Positions 18,209-26,896 of a stretch of DNA of 64,000 bases are shown piece by piece. Position 1 is the first letter of the stretch. The number at the start of each line of letters is the position of its first letter. A program made the translations under genes and the position numbers. The notes beneath the pieces were generated by a model, which was not told the DNA's origin, searched no databases, and saw only the letters and a list, made by a program, of their open reading frames with translations. This DNA comes from DATDPM01 sp963841995 (lineage in GTDB: Bacteria; Pseudomonadota; Alphaproteobacteria; DATDPM01), in NCBI GenBank assembly GCA_963841995.1, contig CAWJEX010000017.1:304487-368486 (forward strand). Reading direction: 5' to 3'.

Positions 18209-18266
18209 CGGATCGCCGCACCAAAAGCGCAACGCAGCCGATTCGAACTGACGAGATCGTGCTCTA
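18209..18266 (-). repeat. Dispersed palindromic repeat unit, copy A
   Basis: On the minus strand this 58-base stretch matches 37605-37662 with two differences, including the shared core TCGAATCGGCTGCGTTGCGC. Its outer end begins TAGAGCACGATC, and that TAG is the stop codon of the response regulator gene. It lies between two convergent genes. Confidence 0.8.
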
Positions 18267-18953
18267 GGGCACGAGGCGATAGCCGCCGGGCTCCGTAATC
18301 AGAATTTCGGCCGCCGTCGGGTTGATTTCGATCTTCTGGCGCAAGCGATAAACGTGCGTCTCCAGAGTATGGGTCGTGATTCCGGCGTTATATCCCCAGA
18401 CTTCATCGAGAAGCACTTCACGACTCACTGGCTTGTTTCCGGCACGATAGAGATAGCGCAAGATCGCCGTCTCTTTTTCGGTAAGCCGGATTTTGCGGTT
18501 GTTGGCGTTATTGAGCAAAAGCTTCGCACCGGGACGAAAGGTGTAGGGGCCGATGGTGAAAACCGCATCCTCGCTCGCCTCGTGCTGTCGAAGTTGCGCC
18601 CGAATCCGCGCCAGCAACACGCCGACCTTAAACGGCTTGGTCACATAGTCGTTCGCCCCGGCATCGAGTCCCAGAATTGTGTCGGCCTCCGAATCCGCAC
18701 CCGTCAGCATGATGATCGGTGCGGCGACGCCAAGGCGGCGGAGCAGTCGGCACACTTCCCGGCCATCGATATCCGGCAATCCGACATCGAGCAGCACGAG
18801 ATCGAATCGATCGCTCTTCGCGGCCTCGAGCGCTGCTTTGCCGCTCGCCGCCTCGACCACCTGAAATTCTTCATGGAGCTGCAGCTGCTCACAGAGCGAT
18901 TGCCGCAAGGCCCCATCGTCATCAACAAGAAGGATTTTCTTTTCGATAACCAT
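18264..18953 (-). CDS. OmpR-family response regulator (orphan)
   Basis: A 229-residue DNA-binding response regulator. The receiver domain has the acidic cluster at 11-13, the phospho-acceptor Asp56 in LLDVGLPD, the switch Thr in MLTGAD and Lys in VTKPFK. The C-terminal winged helix is OmpR-like (LTEKETAILRYL, THTLETHVYRLRQKI). No sensor kinase gene is adjacent, so the partner is unlinked. The regulon is unknown. The stop codon TAG is part of a dispersed palindromic repeat that abuts the gene. Confidence 0.93.
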   Translation of the reverse strand: MVIEKKILLVDDDGALRQSLCEQLQLHEEFQVVEAASGKAALEAAKSDRFDLVLLDVGLPDIDGREVCRLLRRLGVAAPIIMLTGADSEADTILGLDAGANDYVTKPFKVGVLLARIRAQLRQHEASEDAVFTIGPYTFRPGAKLLLNNANNRKIRLTEKETAILRYLYRAGNKPVSREVLLDEVWGYNAGITTHTLETHVYRLRQKIEINPTAAEILITEPGGYRLVP

Positions 18954-19249
18954 CGGCGCAATTTAGGCGCGATTAGCCTCTGGCGCGAGGCAGCGCATGT
19001 CTAAAAAAATGATCTTATTGGGAAAGCCGCCGCCGAACAACTTGGGCCGCCGGATTTGCTGGCGACAACCGGACACCGCGTCGCGTCGCTCCTAGCCGCC
19101 AATGCCGGCCAAAGGAGTTGCCCTCCGAAGCTAGGAAAAAATTGCCTGGGGGGCGGCTTTCGCCCGCTCAGCCGTCACTTAACTAATTGAATTAACGCGA
19201 ATATTTTATGGCACCGGGGTTGCACAGAGAATTCGCGAAAGGATCTCGC

Positions 19250-20581
19250 GTGGATTTCCCGGTTTTCGGCCAAAACCCAGCTGCCCTTCAGGTCGCAAGC
19301 GCTACGGTCCCGCCCGCCGCGCAAACGGCGCCACAAGGTGGCCAGCAAGTCGCCGGATCTCAAACCGCGGACGCGTCGCCAAGCCAATCCGAGCCTTCGG
19401 GCTTCCTCGATCTCGTTCGCGCGACCCAGCATCAATACACCGACCCTAATCACAAGCCACAGTCCCTCGATAAGGCGCTGTTCGGCGAAGACGGCTTTGG
19501 CATCGACGACGTGATCGCCGCCATCAACCCGTTGCAGCAGATCCCGATCATTTCCACGATTTATCGCGCCATTACCGGAGATACCATCGATGTCGGGCCG
19601 CGGTTGGTCGGCGGCGCCATCTATGGCGGCGTCCTCGGCTTCGTTTCCGCCGCAGTCGACGCCGCGGTGGCAGGTTCGACCGGTCAAGACATCGGCGGCA
19701 ATGTGATGTCGGCCTTGTTCGGCGCACCCGACAAACCAGACAATGCGCCGCGCGAGCCTGTCATGTTCTCCAAGGCCGAGGATAACGCGTCGCAGCAAGC
19801 GGATTCGTCGTCGCCGTCATCGGCAGCCAACATTGCGTCATCAGCCTTCGGCACCCCGTGGTATCTCGCCAATATCGTGCCGCCTGAAAATTCTCCTCAA
19901 GATGCGCCGAAAAAATCAAGCGATCAAAACCCGACTACGGCTCTTGCCGGCCCGGCAGCGTCGCCCGCCGTGGCCTCAGCGGCTTCCGCCACAACCGCGC
20001 CGCAAACACGGCAGGCGCCCCTGCAAGCCGCACCCGTCGCCGGCGCGAATAATCCGGGAGGCCGCCCGCTGACGCCGGCACAGCAAGCGCTTCTAAACGA
20101 ACGCAACGATAATGGGAATGTTGCGGCGGTCGCGCCGGCCGCTGGCTCACCGTCCAAACCTATCGAGCTCAGCCCAGAGCAGGAAATACTGTTGCTCCAA
20201 TCGGTCGGCTCGGCCCCAAAAGCACCTGATACTTTCCAGCCGCTAGTCAATCAGCAGCTGGGCAATCAGATTTCGGCTAACCCCGCGCCGGCCATCGTAT
20301 CTTCGCCGGCAGCTCTGGCAACTCCGGTGGCCCCAGCGGATAACCTCACCCCCCAATCGGTCGAATCAAATTCCGTCACCGATTCGGCGGCCAATGCCGT
20401 CGGCACCACGCCGGTGGCACCCGGTCCGATCCTTCATTCCGGCGGACTGAAGCCGGCGGGGGAACTCGCTTCCCCTCCGAACGGGGTGTTTGCCCAGCGG
20501 ATGAAATACGGCCTCGACAAATATCTCGCCAATCCAATGCCGCTCAATAATCAGCCGCCTCGTCTCGACGTCATTCAGTAG
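19250..20581 (+). CDS. Uncharacterised low-complexity protein with a conserved hydrophobic core
   Basis: A 443-residue protein that I cannot assign to a named family. The N-terminal and C-terminal thirds are rich in Ala, Pro, Gln and Ser and look disordered. Between about residues 70 and 145 lies an ordered block: FGIDDVIAAINPLQQIPI, then STIYRAITGDTIDVGPRL, then a Gly/Ala-rich hydrophobic stretch that could be one membrane hairpin. GTG 19250 is chosen because AAAGGA lies six bases before it; an ATG at 19208 has no such site. There is no signal peptide. The ordered block resembles conserved alphaproteobacterial hypothetical proteins of unknown role. Confidence 0.75.
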   Translation: MDFPVFGQNPAALQVASATVPPAAQTAPQGGQQVAGSQTADASPSQSEPSGFLDLVRATQHQYTDPNHKPQSLDKALFGEDGFGIDDVIAAINPLQQIPIISTIYRAITGDTIDVGPRLVGGAIYGGVLGFVSAAVDAAVAGSTGQDIGGNVMSALFGAPDKPDNAPREPVMFSKAEDNASQQADSSSPSSAANIASSAFGTPWYLANIVPPENSPQDAPKKSSDQNPTTALAGPAASPAVASAASATTAPQTRQAPLQAAPVAGANNPGGRPLTPAQQALLNERNDNGNVAAVAPAAGSPSKPIELSPEQEILLLQSVGSAPKAPDTFQPLVNQQLGNQISANPAPAIVSSPAALATPVAPADNLTPQSVESNSVTDSAANAVGTTPVAPGPILHSGGLKPAGELASPPNGVFAQRMKYGLDKYLANPMPLNNQPPRLDVIQ

Positions 20582-20641
20582 CCGTCGGCCCAGCGTCCTC
20601 CGTCGATTTCCAATTCCCAGCCATGCCGGTATAACCAGGGC

Positions 20642-21154
20642 GTGGACGTTCTCGTAACAACCGCGGCTACAGGTACCCAAGGCGTTTTGCGCATTGGCGA
20701 CGCGGCCTATTCTTGCGCGCTCGGCCGAGGCGGAGTGAGCCTCGACAAGAAAGAGGGCGATGGCGCAACGCCGGTTGGATGCTTTCCGCTGCGCCGGGTG
20801 TTCTATCGCGCCGACAAGATCGCAGCGCCCAAGACCGCGTTGCCGCTCCTCGTCATCCACCGGGCAGACGGCTGGTGCGACGATCCCAACGATGCTTTCT
20901 ATAACCGGCAGGTCCAACTGCCCCATGCCGCTCACTGCGAAACTTTGTGGCGGGAAGACGGGCTCTATGATGTTGTCGTCGTCCTGGGCCACAACGACAA
21001 TCCCGTCGTTCCGGGCCGTGGCAGCGCGATTTTCCTCCACGTGGCAAAGCCGGATTTGGCGCCGACCGAAGGTTGTATCGCGCTCAAATTTCCGGATCTG
21101 CTCGAAGCGCTAAAGGCGATGCACCCTGGCGGCAGACTCTGTGTCGAAAGTTAA
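20642..21154 (+). CDS. L,D-transpeptidase (YkuD) family protein
   Basis: A 170-residue YkuD-domain protein. The catalytic motif is present as FLHVA...PTEGCIAL with Cys145, preceded by GHNDNPVVPG. YkuD enzymes make 3-3 peptidoglycan crosslinks or anchor proteins to the wall. No signal peptide is visible, which is unusual for a periplasmic enzyme but frequent in this short alphaproteobacterial subgroup. The GTG start is at 20642. Its stop overlaps the convergent yggS stop by four bases. Confidence 0.88.
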   Translation: MDVLVTTAATGTQGVLRIGDAAYSCALGRGGVSLDKKEGDGATPVGCFPLRRVFYRADKIAAPKTALPLLVIHRADGWCDDPNDAFYNRQVQLPHAAHCETLWREDGLYDVVVVLGHNDNPVVPGRGSAIFLHVAKPDLAPTEGCIALKFPDLLEALKAMHPGGRLCVES

Positions 21155-21825
21155 GGTGCCCGCTTCCCAAAGATGGCCGTGCCGACCCTCACCATCGTTG
21201 CACCGAAGGCGGCGGCGATTTCGAAATCATGACTCATACCCATGCTGAGCTCGGTGAGTTCGTTGCGTTTTGCAATTTTTGCAAGCAGGGCAAAATGAAG
21301 CGACGGTTCTTCGTCGACTGGCGGAATGCACATAAGGCCGATGATCCGGAGCTTAAAGTCATCGCGGCAAACGGCGACGAACGCGTCGGCGTCCTCCGGA
21401 ACGATACCCGCTTTTTGCGGTTCTTCCCCGGTGTTCACCTGAATGAGGTAATCGGGCATTCGATTTTGCCGCATCGTCTCCCGTATCAGTACATCGACAA
21501 GCTTGGGACGGTCCAGCGTGTGAATGACGTCGAAAAGCGCCACCGCGTCGGCCGTCTTGTTCGATTGCAGCGGTCCGATGAGGTGCAGCACCAAATCCGG
21601 AAATTCTTTTTTGAGCGCGGGAAACTTTTTCAGCGCTTCCTGAACCCGGTTTTCCCCGAAGTCGCGCTGGCCGGCGGCGATCGCCGCCCGAATTGCCGCT
21701 TCATCGTGGGTCTTGGAGACCGCGATGAGGCGTGGACGATTTTTCCGTCCCGCCGCCTTCGCGGCGGCGTCGAGACGGGCGCGCACGGAAGCAAGATTGG
21801 CGGCGATGCCGGAAATTGCGGTCAT
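21151..21825 (-). CDS. yggS: YggS/PLPBP-family pyridoxal phosphate homeostasis protein
   Basis: A 224-residue PLP-binding protein without known enzymatic activity that buffers free PLP and affects amino-acid and vitamin B6 metabolism. The Schiff-base lysine is Lys38 in AVSKT. DFGENRVQEA, HLIGPLQSNK, the TGEEPQKAG segment and the SMGMSHDFEIA motif near the C-terminus are typical. Divergent from the ThiE-like gene, with only 20 bases between start codons, so the promoters must overlap coding sequence or be shared. Confidence 0.96.
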   Translation of the reverse strand: MTAISGIAANLASVRARLDAAAKAAGRKNRPRLIAVSKTHDEAAIRAAIAAGQRDFGENRVQEALKKFPALKKEFPDLVLHLIGPLQSNKTADAVALFDVIHTLDRPKLVDVLIRETMRQNRMPDYLIQVNTGEEPQKAGIVPEDADAFVAVCRDDFKLRIIGLMCIPPVDEEPSLHFALLAKIAKRNELTELSMGMSHDFEIAAAFGATMVRVGTAIFGKRAP

Positions 21826-21845
21826 GAAAATATCGGACTCCCTTC

Positions 21846-22490
21846 ATGACCCTAACATCCGCGGCCCGGCTTCTCAATTTGCGCAACGCGCCGTCCTGTA
21901 TCCGGCGAAGGCCGAGACTGCCCCCGCTGCTATTGATCACCGATGGCGACCGGCTGCCCGACCCGACGCATATTGTTTCGCGCCTGCCGGCGGGAAGCTT
22001 TGTGATATTTCGCCATTACCAAAGCGGCGAAAGGATAAAATTGGCCGAAGCCCTCGCAAGTCTGTGTCGGCGGCGGCGGCTGAAATTCCTGGTTGGGAAC
22101 AATGCGCGGCTGGCCTTCCGGGTGCGGGCCGACGGCGTTCACTATGCAGAGGCAGTGCTGACACGGGCGCAGGCGATCCACCGGGCGGCGGCGATGCGGC
22201 GAGCTTGGATCGTCACCGCCTCGGCCCATTCTCTTCCGGCCTTGCGGCGGGCGGCCCGGTTCGGCGCCGATGCCGCTCTTTTGGGGCCGGTGTTCAAAAC
22301 CGAAAGCCATCCGGGCCGGCCGGGCCTCGGTCCGATCCGCTTCGCCAATCTTGCCCGGCAAAGCCCGATCCCGGTCTATGCCCTTGGCGGCATAACCGAC
22401 CGTAATGCGGGCCGGGTCGCCGGAAGCAAGGCGTCAGGACTGGCGGCGCTCGGGGCGTTTCTGGAATCGGGGCGTTTCTGGAATAAGTAG
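21846..22490 (+). CDS. ThiE/TenI-like thiamine phosphate synthase family protein
   Basis: A 214-residue TIM-barrel protein of the ThiE/TenI superfamily. DGVHYAEAVLT, TASAHSLPALRRAARFGAD, LLGPVFKTESHPG and YALGGI correspond to the phosphate- and pyrophosphate-binding loops. ThiE couples HMP-PP and thiazole phosphate, while TenI relatives act in thiazole aromatisation or have unknown roles. No other thiamine genes are nearby and the N-terminus is Arg-rich and divergent, so a TenI-like function is possible. No TPP riboswitch is seen upstream, only the 20-base gap to yggS. Confidence 0.78.
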   Translation: MTLTSAARLLNLRNAPSCIRRRPRLPPLLLITDGDRLPDPTHIVSRLPAGSFVIFRHYQSGERIKLAEALASLCRRRRLKFLVGNNARLAFRVRADGVHYAEAVLTRAQAIHRAAAMRRAWIVTASAHSLPALRRAARFGADAALLGPVFKTESHPGRPGLGPIRFANLARQSPIPVYALGGITDRNAGRVAGSKASGLAALGAFLESGRFWNK

Positions 22491-22580
22491 CCGGCGGTTC
22501 CCGGGGCTGGGCGTTTTGAGGTTCAGGGGTCCTTCCGCTATGATCGCCCGCTTTCAACGACCCCCAAAGCCAAGCCTGAA

Positions 22581-25154
22581 ATGAGCCGGTACAATTTCCG
22601 CGAGACTGAAGCGAGGTGGCAGACCGTTTGGGAAGAACGGCGCGTATTTGCCGCCGCCGACGAGGGACCGAAGCCGAAATATTACGTCCTCGAGATGTTT
22701 CCGTACCCTTCCGGGCGCATCCATATGGGTCACGTCCGCAACTACACGTTGGGTGACGTGGTCGCGCGATACATGCGCGCCCGGGGCTTCGACGTGCTGC
22801 ACCCCATGGGTTGGGACGCCTTCGGCATGCCGGCGGAAAATGCCGCAATCGAAAACAAGGTTCATCCCGCCAAATGGACTTACGCCAATATCGCGCACAT
22901 GCGCGGCCAGCTCAAAGCCATGGGCTTGTCCTATGACTGGTCGCGGGAGATCGCGACCTGCGACCCTTCTTATTACCGGCATGAGCAGAAGATGTTTCTC
23001 GACATGCTCGCGGCCGGGCTCGCCTATCGAAAAGAATCCTGGGTCAATTGGGATCCGGTCGATCATACCGTCCTGGCCAACGAGCAGGTGATCGAGGGCA
23101 GGGGTTGGCGCTCTGGCGCGCTGGTCGAGCGCCGCAGGCTCTCCCAATGGTTCCTGCGCATCACCGATTTCGCCGATGACCTTCTCGAATCCCTCGCTTT
23201 GCTCGACCGCTGGCCGGAGAAGGTCCGGACCATGCAGGACAAATGGATCGGCCGGTCCGATGGCGCGCGACTCTTTTTCAAGATTGCCAATGCGCCCTCC
23301 GGCATTGCCGACAGCATCGAGGTCTTCACGACCCGGCCCGATACGCTGTTCGGGGCCGCCTTTGTCGCCATTGCCGTCGATCACACGCTGGTGGCGGCAT
23401 TGGCCCAGCAGGATTCGAAATTATCGCGCTTCATCACCGAAGCCGGGCATCTCGGCACCAGCGAAGCGGCCATCGAAACCGCGGAGAAGAAAGGCTATGA
23501 CACCGGGCTTCGCGCCGCCCATCCTTTCATTCCCGGACATACGCTTCCGGTCTATGTCGCTAATTTCGTGTTGATGGAATATGGGACCGGTGCCGTGTTC
23601 GGCTGCCCCGCCCACGACCAGCGCGACTTCGAATTCGCCCATAAATACGGCCTGCCCATTCTTCCGGTCGTGAAACCGAAGGATGCGGACGTCGCCGCGG
23701 TCGGCGATGCCGCCTATGAAGGAGACGGCGTTCTCGTCAATTCGCAATTCCTCGACGGCTTGGATGTCGATGACGCCAAGACCGCCGCCATCGAGAGGCT
23801 CGATGAGTCGGGGCAGGGGCGTGGCGAAACCGTCTACCGGCTTCGCGATTGGGGAATATCCCGCCAGCGCTATTGGGGCTGCCCGATCCCGATCATTCAC
23901 TGTACTGCCTGCGGAATCGTTCCGGTCCCAGAACGAGATTTGCCGGTGACGCTGCCGAAAGACGTCAGCTTCGACGAGCCCGGCAATCCGCTGGACAAGC
24001 ATCCGACGTGGAAACATGTGGCCTGTCCGACTTGCGGCGGCAAGGCGCTGCGGGAGACGGATACCTTCGACACGTTCTTTGAATCGTCCTGGTATTTCGC
24101 GCGATTCTGCTCGCCGCAGGCGCCGCAACCCTTCAGTCAGAAGGCGATCCGGCGTTGGATGCCCGTCGACCAGTATATTGGCGGCGTCGAGCACGCCGTG
24201 CTGCATCTGCTTTACTCCCGCTTTTTCACCAGGGCGCTCCGGCGCTGCGGCTACGAGATGCCGGCGGAGCCCTTCGCCGGAGTGCTCACTCAGGGCATGG
24301 TTTGCCACGAGACTTACCGTGATGCGGAAGAGCGCTGGCTCTACCCGGAAGAAGTTAGGCGCGACGAAACCGGCCAAATGGTGAAGATCTCCGACGGTTC
24401 GCCGGTAACCGTCGGGCGGGTCGAAAAAATGAGCAAATCGCGCAAGAACGTGGTCGACCCGGCTGCGATCATCGAGAGCTATGGCGCCGATACGGCACGC
24501 CTGTTCATGCTTTCCGACAGCCCGCCGGAACGGGATCTCGAATGGAGCGAAGCCGGCGTCGAAGGCGTGTGGCGCTATGTCAATCGATTATGGCGGCTCA
24601 TCACCGAAGCGGAACTGCCGGCGGCGGGAAGCGCGATGCCTAACTCCCTGTCGCCGGAATTGATCGGGGTGCGGCGCACGATTCACAAGACGATCAAGTC
24701 GGTTTCTGAGGATTTGGAAAAATTCCGCTTCAACCGCGCGGTCGCCCATATCCGAGAGCTTACCAATCTGCTTGGTGAGGTCGCCGAGAGGTCGCCGGCC
24801 GATTCCCGCAAGGCCTGGGTGCTTCGCGAAGGGTTCGAGACTTTGATTCGCGTTCTCGAACCTCTGGCCCCGCATCTCGCCGAGGAGCTTTGGCAGCAAC
24901 TCGGTCATGGCAAACTTCTGGCGGAGAGTGACTGGCCGCAATTCGATCCCGATCTTGTCATCGACGAGACGGTGACGGTGGCGGTTCAGGTGAACGGCAA
25001 GCTCCGCGGGCAGATCGAATTGCCTCGGGACGCCGGGCGCGAGGAAGCCGAGGCCGCCGCCTTGGCCTTACCCGCAGTGGCCAAACTTGCGGACGGCAAA
25101 CCGCCGCGCAAGGTCATCGTTGTGCCGAACAGGATCGTCAATGTGGTGGTTTGA
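22581..25154 (+). CDS. leuS: Leucyl-tRNA synthetase
   Basis: A class I aminoacyl-tRNA synthetase of 857 residues, full length. The HIGH signature is HMGH at 48-51 and KMSKS is at 616-620. The CP1 editing domain is present (TRPDTLFGA), as are two zinc-binding-like Cys pairs (CTAC, CPTC). The C-terminal anticodon and LeuS-C domains end with VNGKLRGQIELP. The stop overlaps the lptE start by 14 bases, forming the conserved leuS-lptE-holA string. Confidence 0.98.
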   Translation: MSRYNFRETEARWQTVWEERRVFAAADEGPKPKYYVLEMFPYPSGRIHMGHVRNYTLGDVVARYMRARGFDVLHPMGWDAFGMPAENAAIENKVHPAKWTYANIAHMRGQLKAMGLSYDWSREIATCDPSYYRHEQKMFLDMLAAGLAYRKESWVNWDPVDHTVLANEQVIEGRGWRSGALVERRRLSQWFLRITDFADDLLESLALLDRWPEKVRTMQDKWIGRSDGARLFFKIANAPSGIADSIEVFTTRPDTLFGAAFVAIAVDHTLVAALAQQDSKLSRFITEAGHLGTSEAAIETAEKKGYDTGLRAAHPFIPGHTLPVYVANFVLMEYGTGAVFGCPAHDQRDFEFAHKYGLPILPVVKPKDADVAAVGDAAYEGDGVLVNSQFLDGLDVDDAKTAAIERLDESGQGRGETVYRLRDWGISRQRYWGCPIPIIHCTACGIVPVPERDLPVTLPKDVSFDEPGNPLDKHPTWKHVACPTCGGKALRETDTFDTFFESSWYFARFCSPQAPQPFSQKAIRRWMPVDQYIGGVEHAVLHLLYSRFFTRALRRCGYEMPAEPFAGVLTQGMVCHETYRDAEERWLYPEEVRRDETGQMVKISDGSPVTVGRVEKMSKSRKNVVDPAAIIESYGADTARLFMLSDSPPERDLEWSEAGVEGVWRYVNRLWRLITEAELPAAGSAMPNSLSPELIGVRRTIHKTIKSVSEDLEKFRFNRAVAHIRELTNLLGEVAERSPADSRKAWVLREGFETLIRVLEPLAPHLAEELWQQLGHGKLLAESDWPQFDPDLVIDETVTVAVQVNGKLRGQIELPRDAGREEAEAAALALPAVAKLADGKPPRKVIVVPNRIVNVVV

Positions 25155-25800
25155 GCAGCGCGGCACCGGCCGACTCATCGCGAGCGCTTTGATCGCTTGC
25201 GGGTGGATCGCGGCACTTGCGGGGTGCGGATTCCACCCGCTCTACGGCAAGGCCAATCCCGAAGTGACCGCGCAGGCTCAGTTGATCAAAATCGGCGTGC
25301 GTCAAGAAGGCGATCCGAAAACCGCAAACTTTCGGATCGGCCAACAGCTCCGCAACACGCTTTTGACTCAATTGACGCCGTATGGCGAGCCGGCACAGCC
25401 GCAATATTATCTCGACATCAAAATGACGGAGTTGACGGAGAATCTCGCGATTCAAAAGAACCAGGTTGCCACGCGCGCCAATTTACAGATCAACGCAACT
25501 TACATTCTCCGACATATGGCGACGGGGGGCGCCATCTTTTCGGGACAGGCGCGCGGGGTTGCAAGCTATGACGTCGTGCAATCGGAATACGCCAATTTGG
25601 CGGCGGAGCAGGACGCCGAGCGCCGTTCAATTCAGGCAATCGCCGACGATATCACCCTGAAGATTTCCTTCCATTTCACCCAAAAGAATCCGACCGAGCC
25701 AGTCGCTACCCGCGGATTGCCGCCGCCCCCGGCGCCCGTCACCCCGCCCGGCACCATATTGCCGGAGGACTCCGGACCTTATCCATCCGGCCAATATTGA
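25141..25800 (+). CDS. lptE: LPS-assembly lipoprotein LptE
   Basis: A 219-residue outer-membrane lipoprotein that plugs the LptD barrel and helps insert lipopolysaccharide. A signal sequence ends in the lipobox LAGC with Cys29, followed by GFHPLYG, the usual LptE start of mature protein in alphaproteobacteria. RIGQQLRNTL and SYDVVQSEYANLAAEQDAERR are family-like. The C-terminus is Pro-rich. ATG 25141 lies inside the end of leuS and suits the signal peptide. Located between leuS and holA, as in many relatives. Confidence 0.93.
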   Translation: MWWFEQRGTGRLIASALIACGWIAALAGCGFHPLYGKANPEVTAQAQLIKIGVRQEGDPKTANFRIGQQLRNTLLTQLTPYGEPAQPQYYLDIKMTELTENLAIQKNQVATRANLQINATYILRHMATGGAIFSGQARGVASYDVVQSEYANLAAEQDAERRSIQAIADDITLKISFHFTQKNPTEPVATRGLPPPPAPVTPPGTILPEDSGPYPSGQY

Positions 25801-25851
25801 CGTGCTCGTCTGCGACGATTGGCTCTCAGAAGCGGCCATGAAAGTCCAACT

Positions 25852-26886
25852 ATGAAAATAGCCCGAGCCGAGTCTTTTTTGCGCGCCCCCGATTTCGGCC
25901 TTCTTGCCGTTCTCTTGTATGGCCCCGACTCCGGTCTTGTGCGTGAACGCGCTCTGGATTTGGCAAGGAGCGTGGTTTTGGATCTAACCGATCCCTTCCG
26001 CACCGTCGAGATTACCGCAAACGCGTTGATCGAGGATCCGGCGCGGCTCGGCGATGAAGTCGCCGCCATTGCGATGACCGGCGGTCGTCGCGTCGTCATC
26101 GTGCGCGAGGCGGGCGATTCGCTCTCATCCGTTTTGGCTGATTTTCTCGGTGATCCGCCTTGCCGGCCGCCGCAAGCGGCGTTCGTCGTCGTTGAAGCCG
26201 GCCCGCTGCCGCCGCGTTCGACCCTGCGAAACCTGTTCGAAAGCGTCGCTAACGCCGCGGCCTTGGCTTGTTATTTGGATGAAGGGGCACAGCTCGGCGA
26301 CTTCATCCGCAAAGCACTGGCTGAGGAGAAAGTTTCGCTAGATCCAGAAGCTCTCGATTATTTGGCCGACAATCTCGGCGGCAACCGCGGGGTGACGCGC
26401 CGGGAACTGGAAAAGCTCGCTATTTATGCCGGGCCCGGCGGACGCGTGACCGTGGATGACGCCATCGCCTGCGTCGGCGACAGCTCAGAGTTGACGCTCG
26501 ACGAGGTCGGCTTTGCCGTGGCCGGCGGCGAATTGGCGGCCGTGGACCGGGCGGTTGCCCGGGTGTTTCTCGAGGGTGTGATGCCGGTCAGCGTCTTGCG
26601 CGCGGTATCCCGGCATTTCGACCGGCTGCGTCAAGCGGGCGCCGCCATCGAGGATGGGAGCAATGACGAATCGGCGATGGCCGCCCTGCGGCCGGCGGTG
26701 TTTTTCAAAGATAAAACGCGATTTCGTGCTCAGCTTCGCCGCTGGTCTTCCCGGCGCGCGGTGACCGCTCTGCAACGGTTGGTCGAGACCGAGATTCTAT
26801 GCAAGACCACCGGTCTGCCGGCGGAAACGATCTGCCGCCATGCCTTGCTCGAAATTGCTCGCGAGCCGGCACGGGCCTCCAAATAA
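25852..26886 (+). CDS. holA: DNA polymerase III subunit delta
   Basis: A clamp-loader wrench subunit, 344 residues. It matches HolA by length and layout: an N-terminal AAA-like domain (LLAVLLYGPDSGLVRERA), the ALACYLDEGAQLGDFIRKAL segment, LADNLGGNRGVTRRELEKL, and a C-terminal collar domain. ATG 25852 is preferred over an in-frame TTG at 25819. The gene is convergent with parB; the stops are 10 bases apart and no terminator hairpin is visible there. Confidence 0.95.
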   Translation: MKIARAESFLRAPDFGLLAVLLYGPDSGLVRERALDLARSVVLDLTDPFRTVEITANALIEDPARLGDEVAAIAMTGGRRVVIVREAGDSLSSVLADFLGDPPCRPPQAAFVVVEAGPLPPRSTLRNLFESVANAAALACYLDEGAQLGDFIRKALAEEKVSLDPEALDYLADNLGGNRGVTRRELEKLAIYAGPGGRVTVDDAIACVGDSSELTLDEVGFAVAGGELAAVDRAVARVFLEGVMPVSVLRAVSRHFDRLRQAGAAIEDGSNDESAMAALRPAVFFKDKTRFRAQLRRWSSRRAVTALQRLVETEILCKTTGLPAETICRHALLEIAREPARASK

Positions 26887-26896
26887 ATTCTCGGAA

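Noticed and set aside
19170..19200. CtrA binding site (TTAA-N7-TTAA) before the low-complexity protein gene
   Set aside because: The two TTAA half-sites near 19178-19196 are nine bases apart instead of seven.
22491..22580. T-box or other riboswitch upstream of leuS
   Set aside because: Only 90 bases without a T-box motif or terminator structure; T-boxes are also rare in this class.
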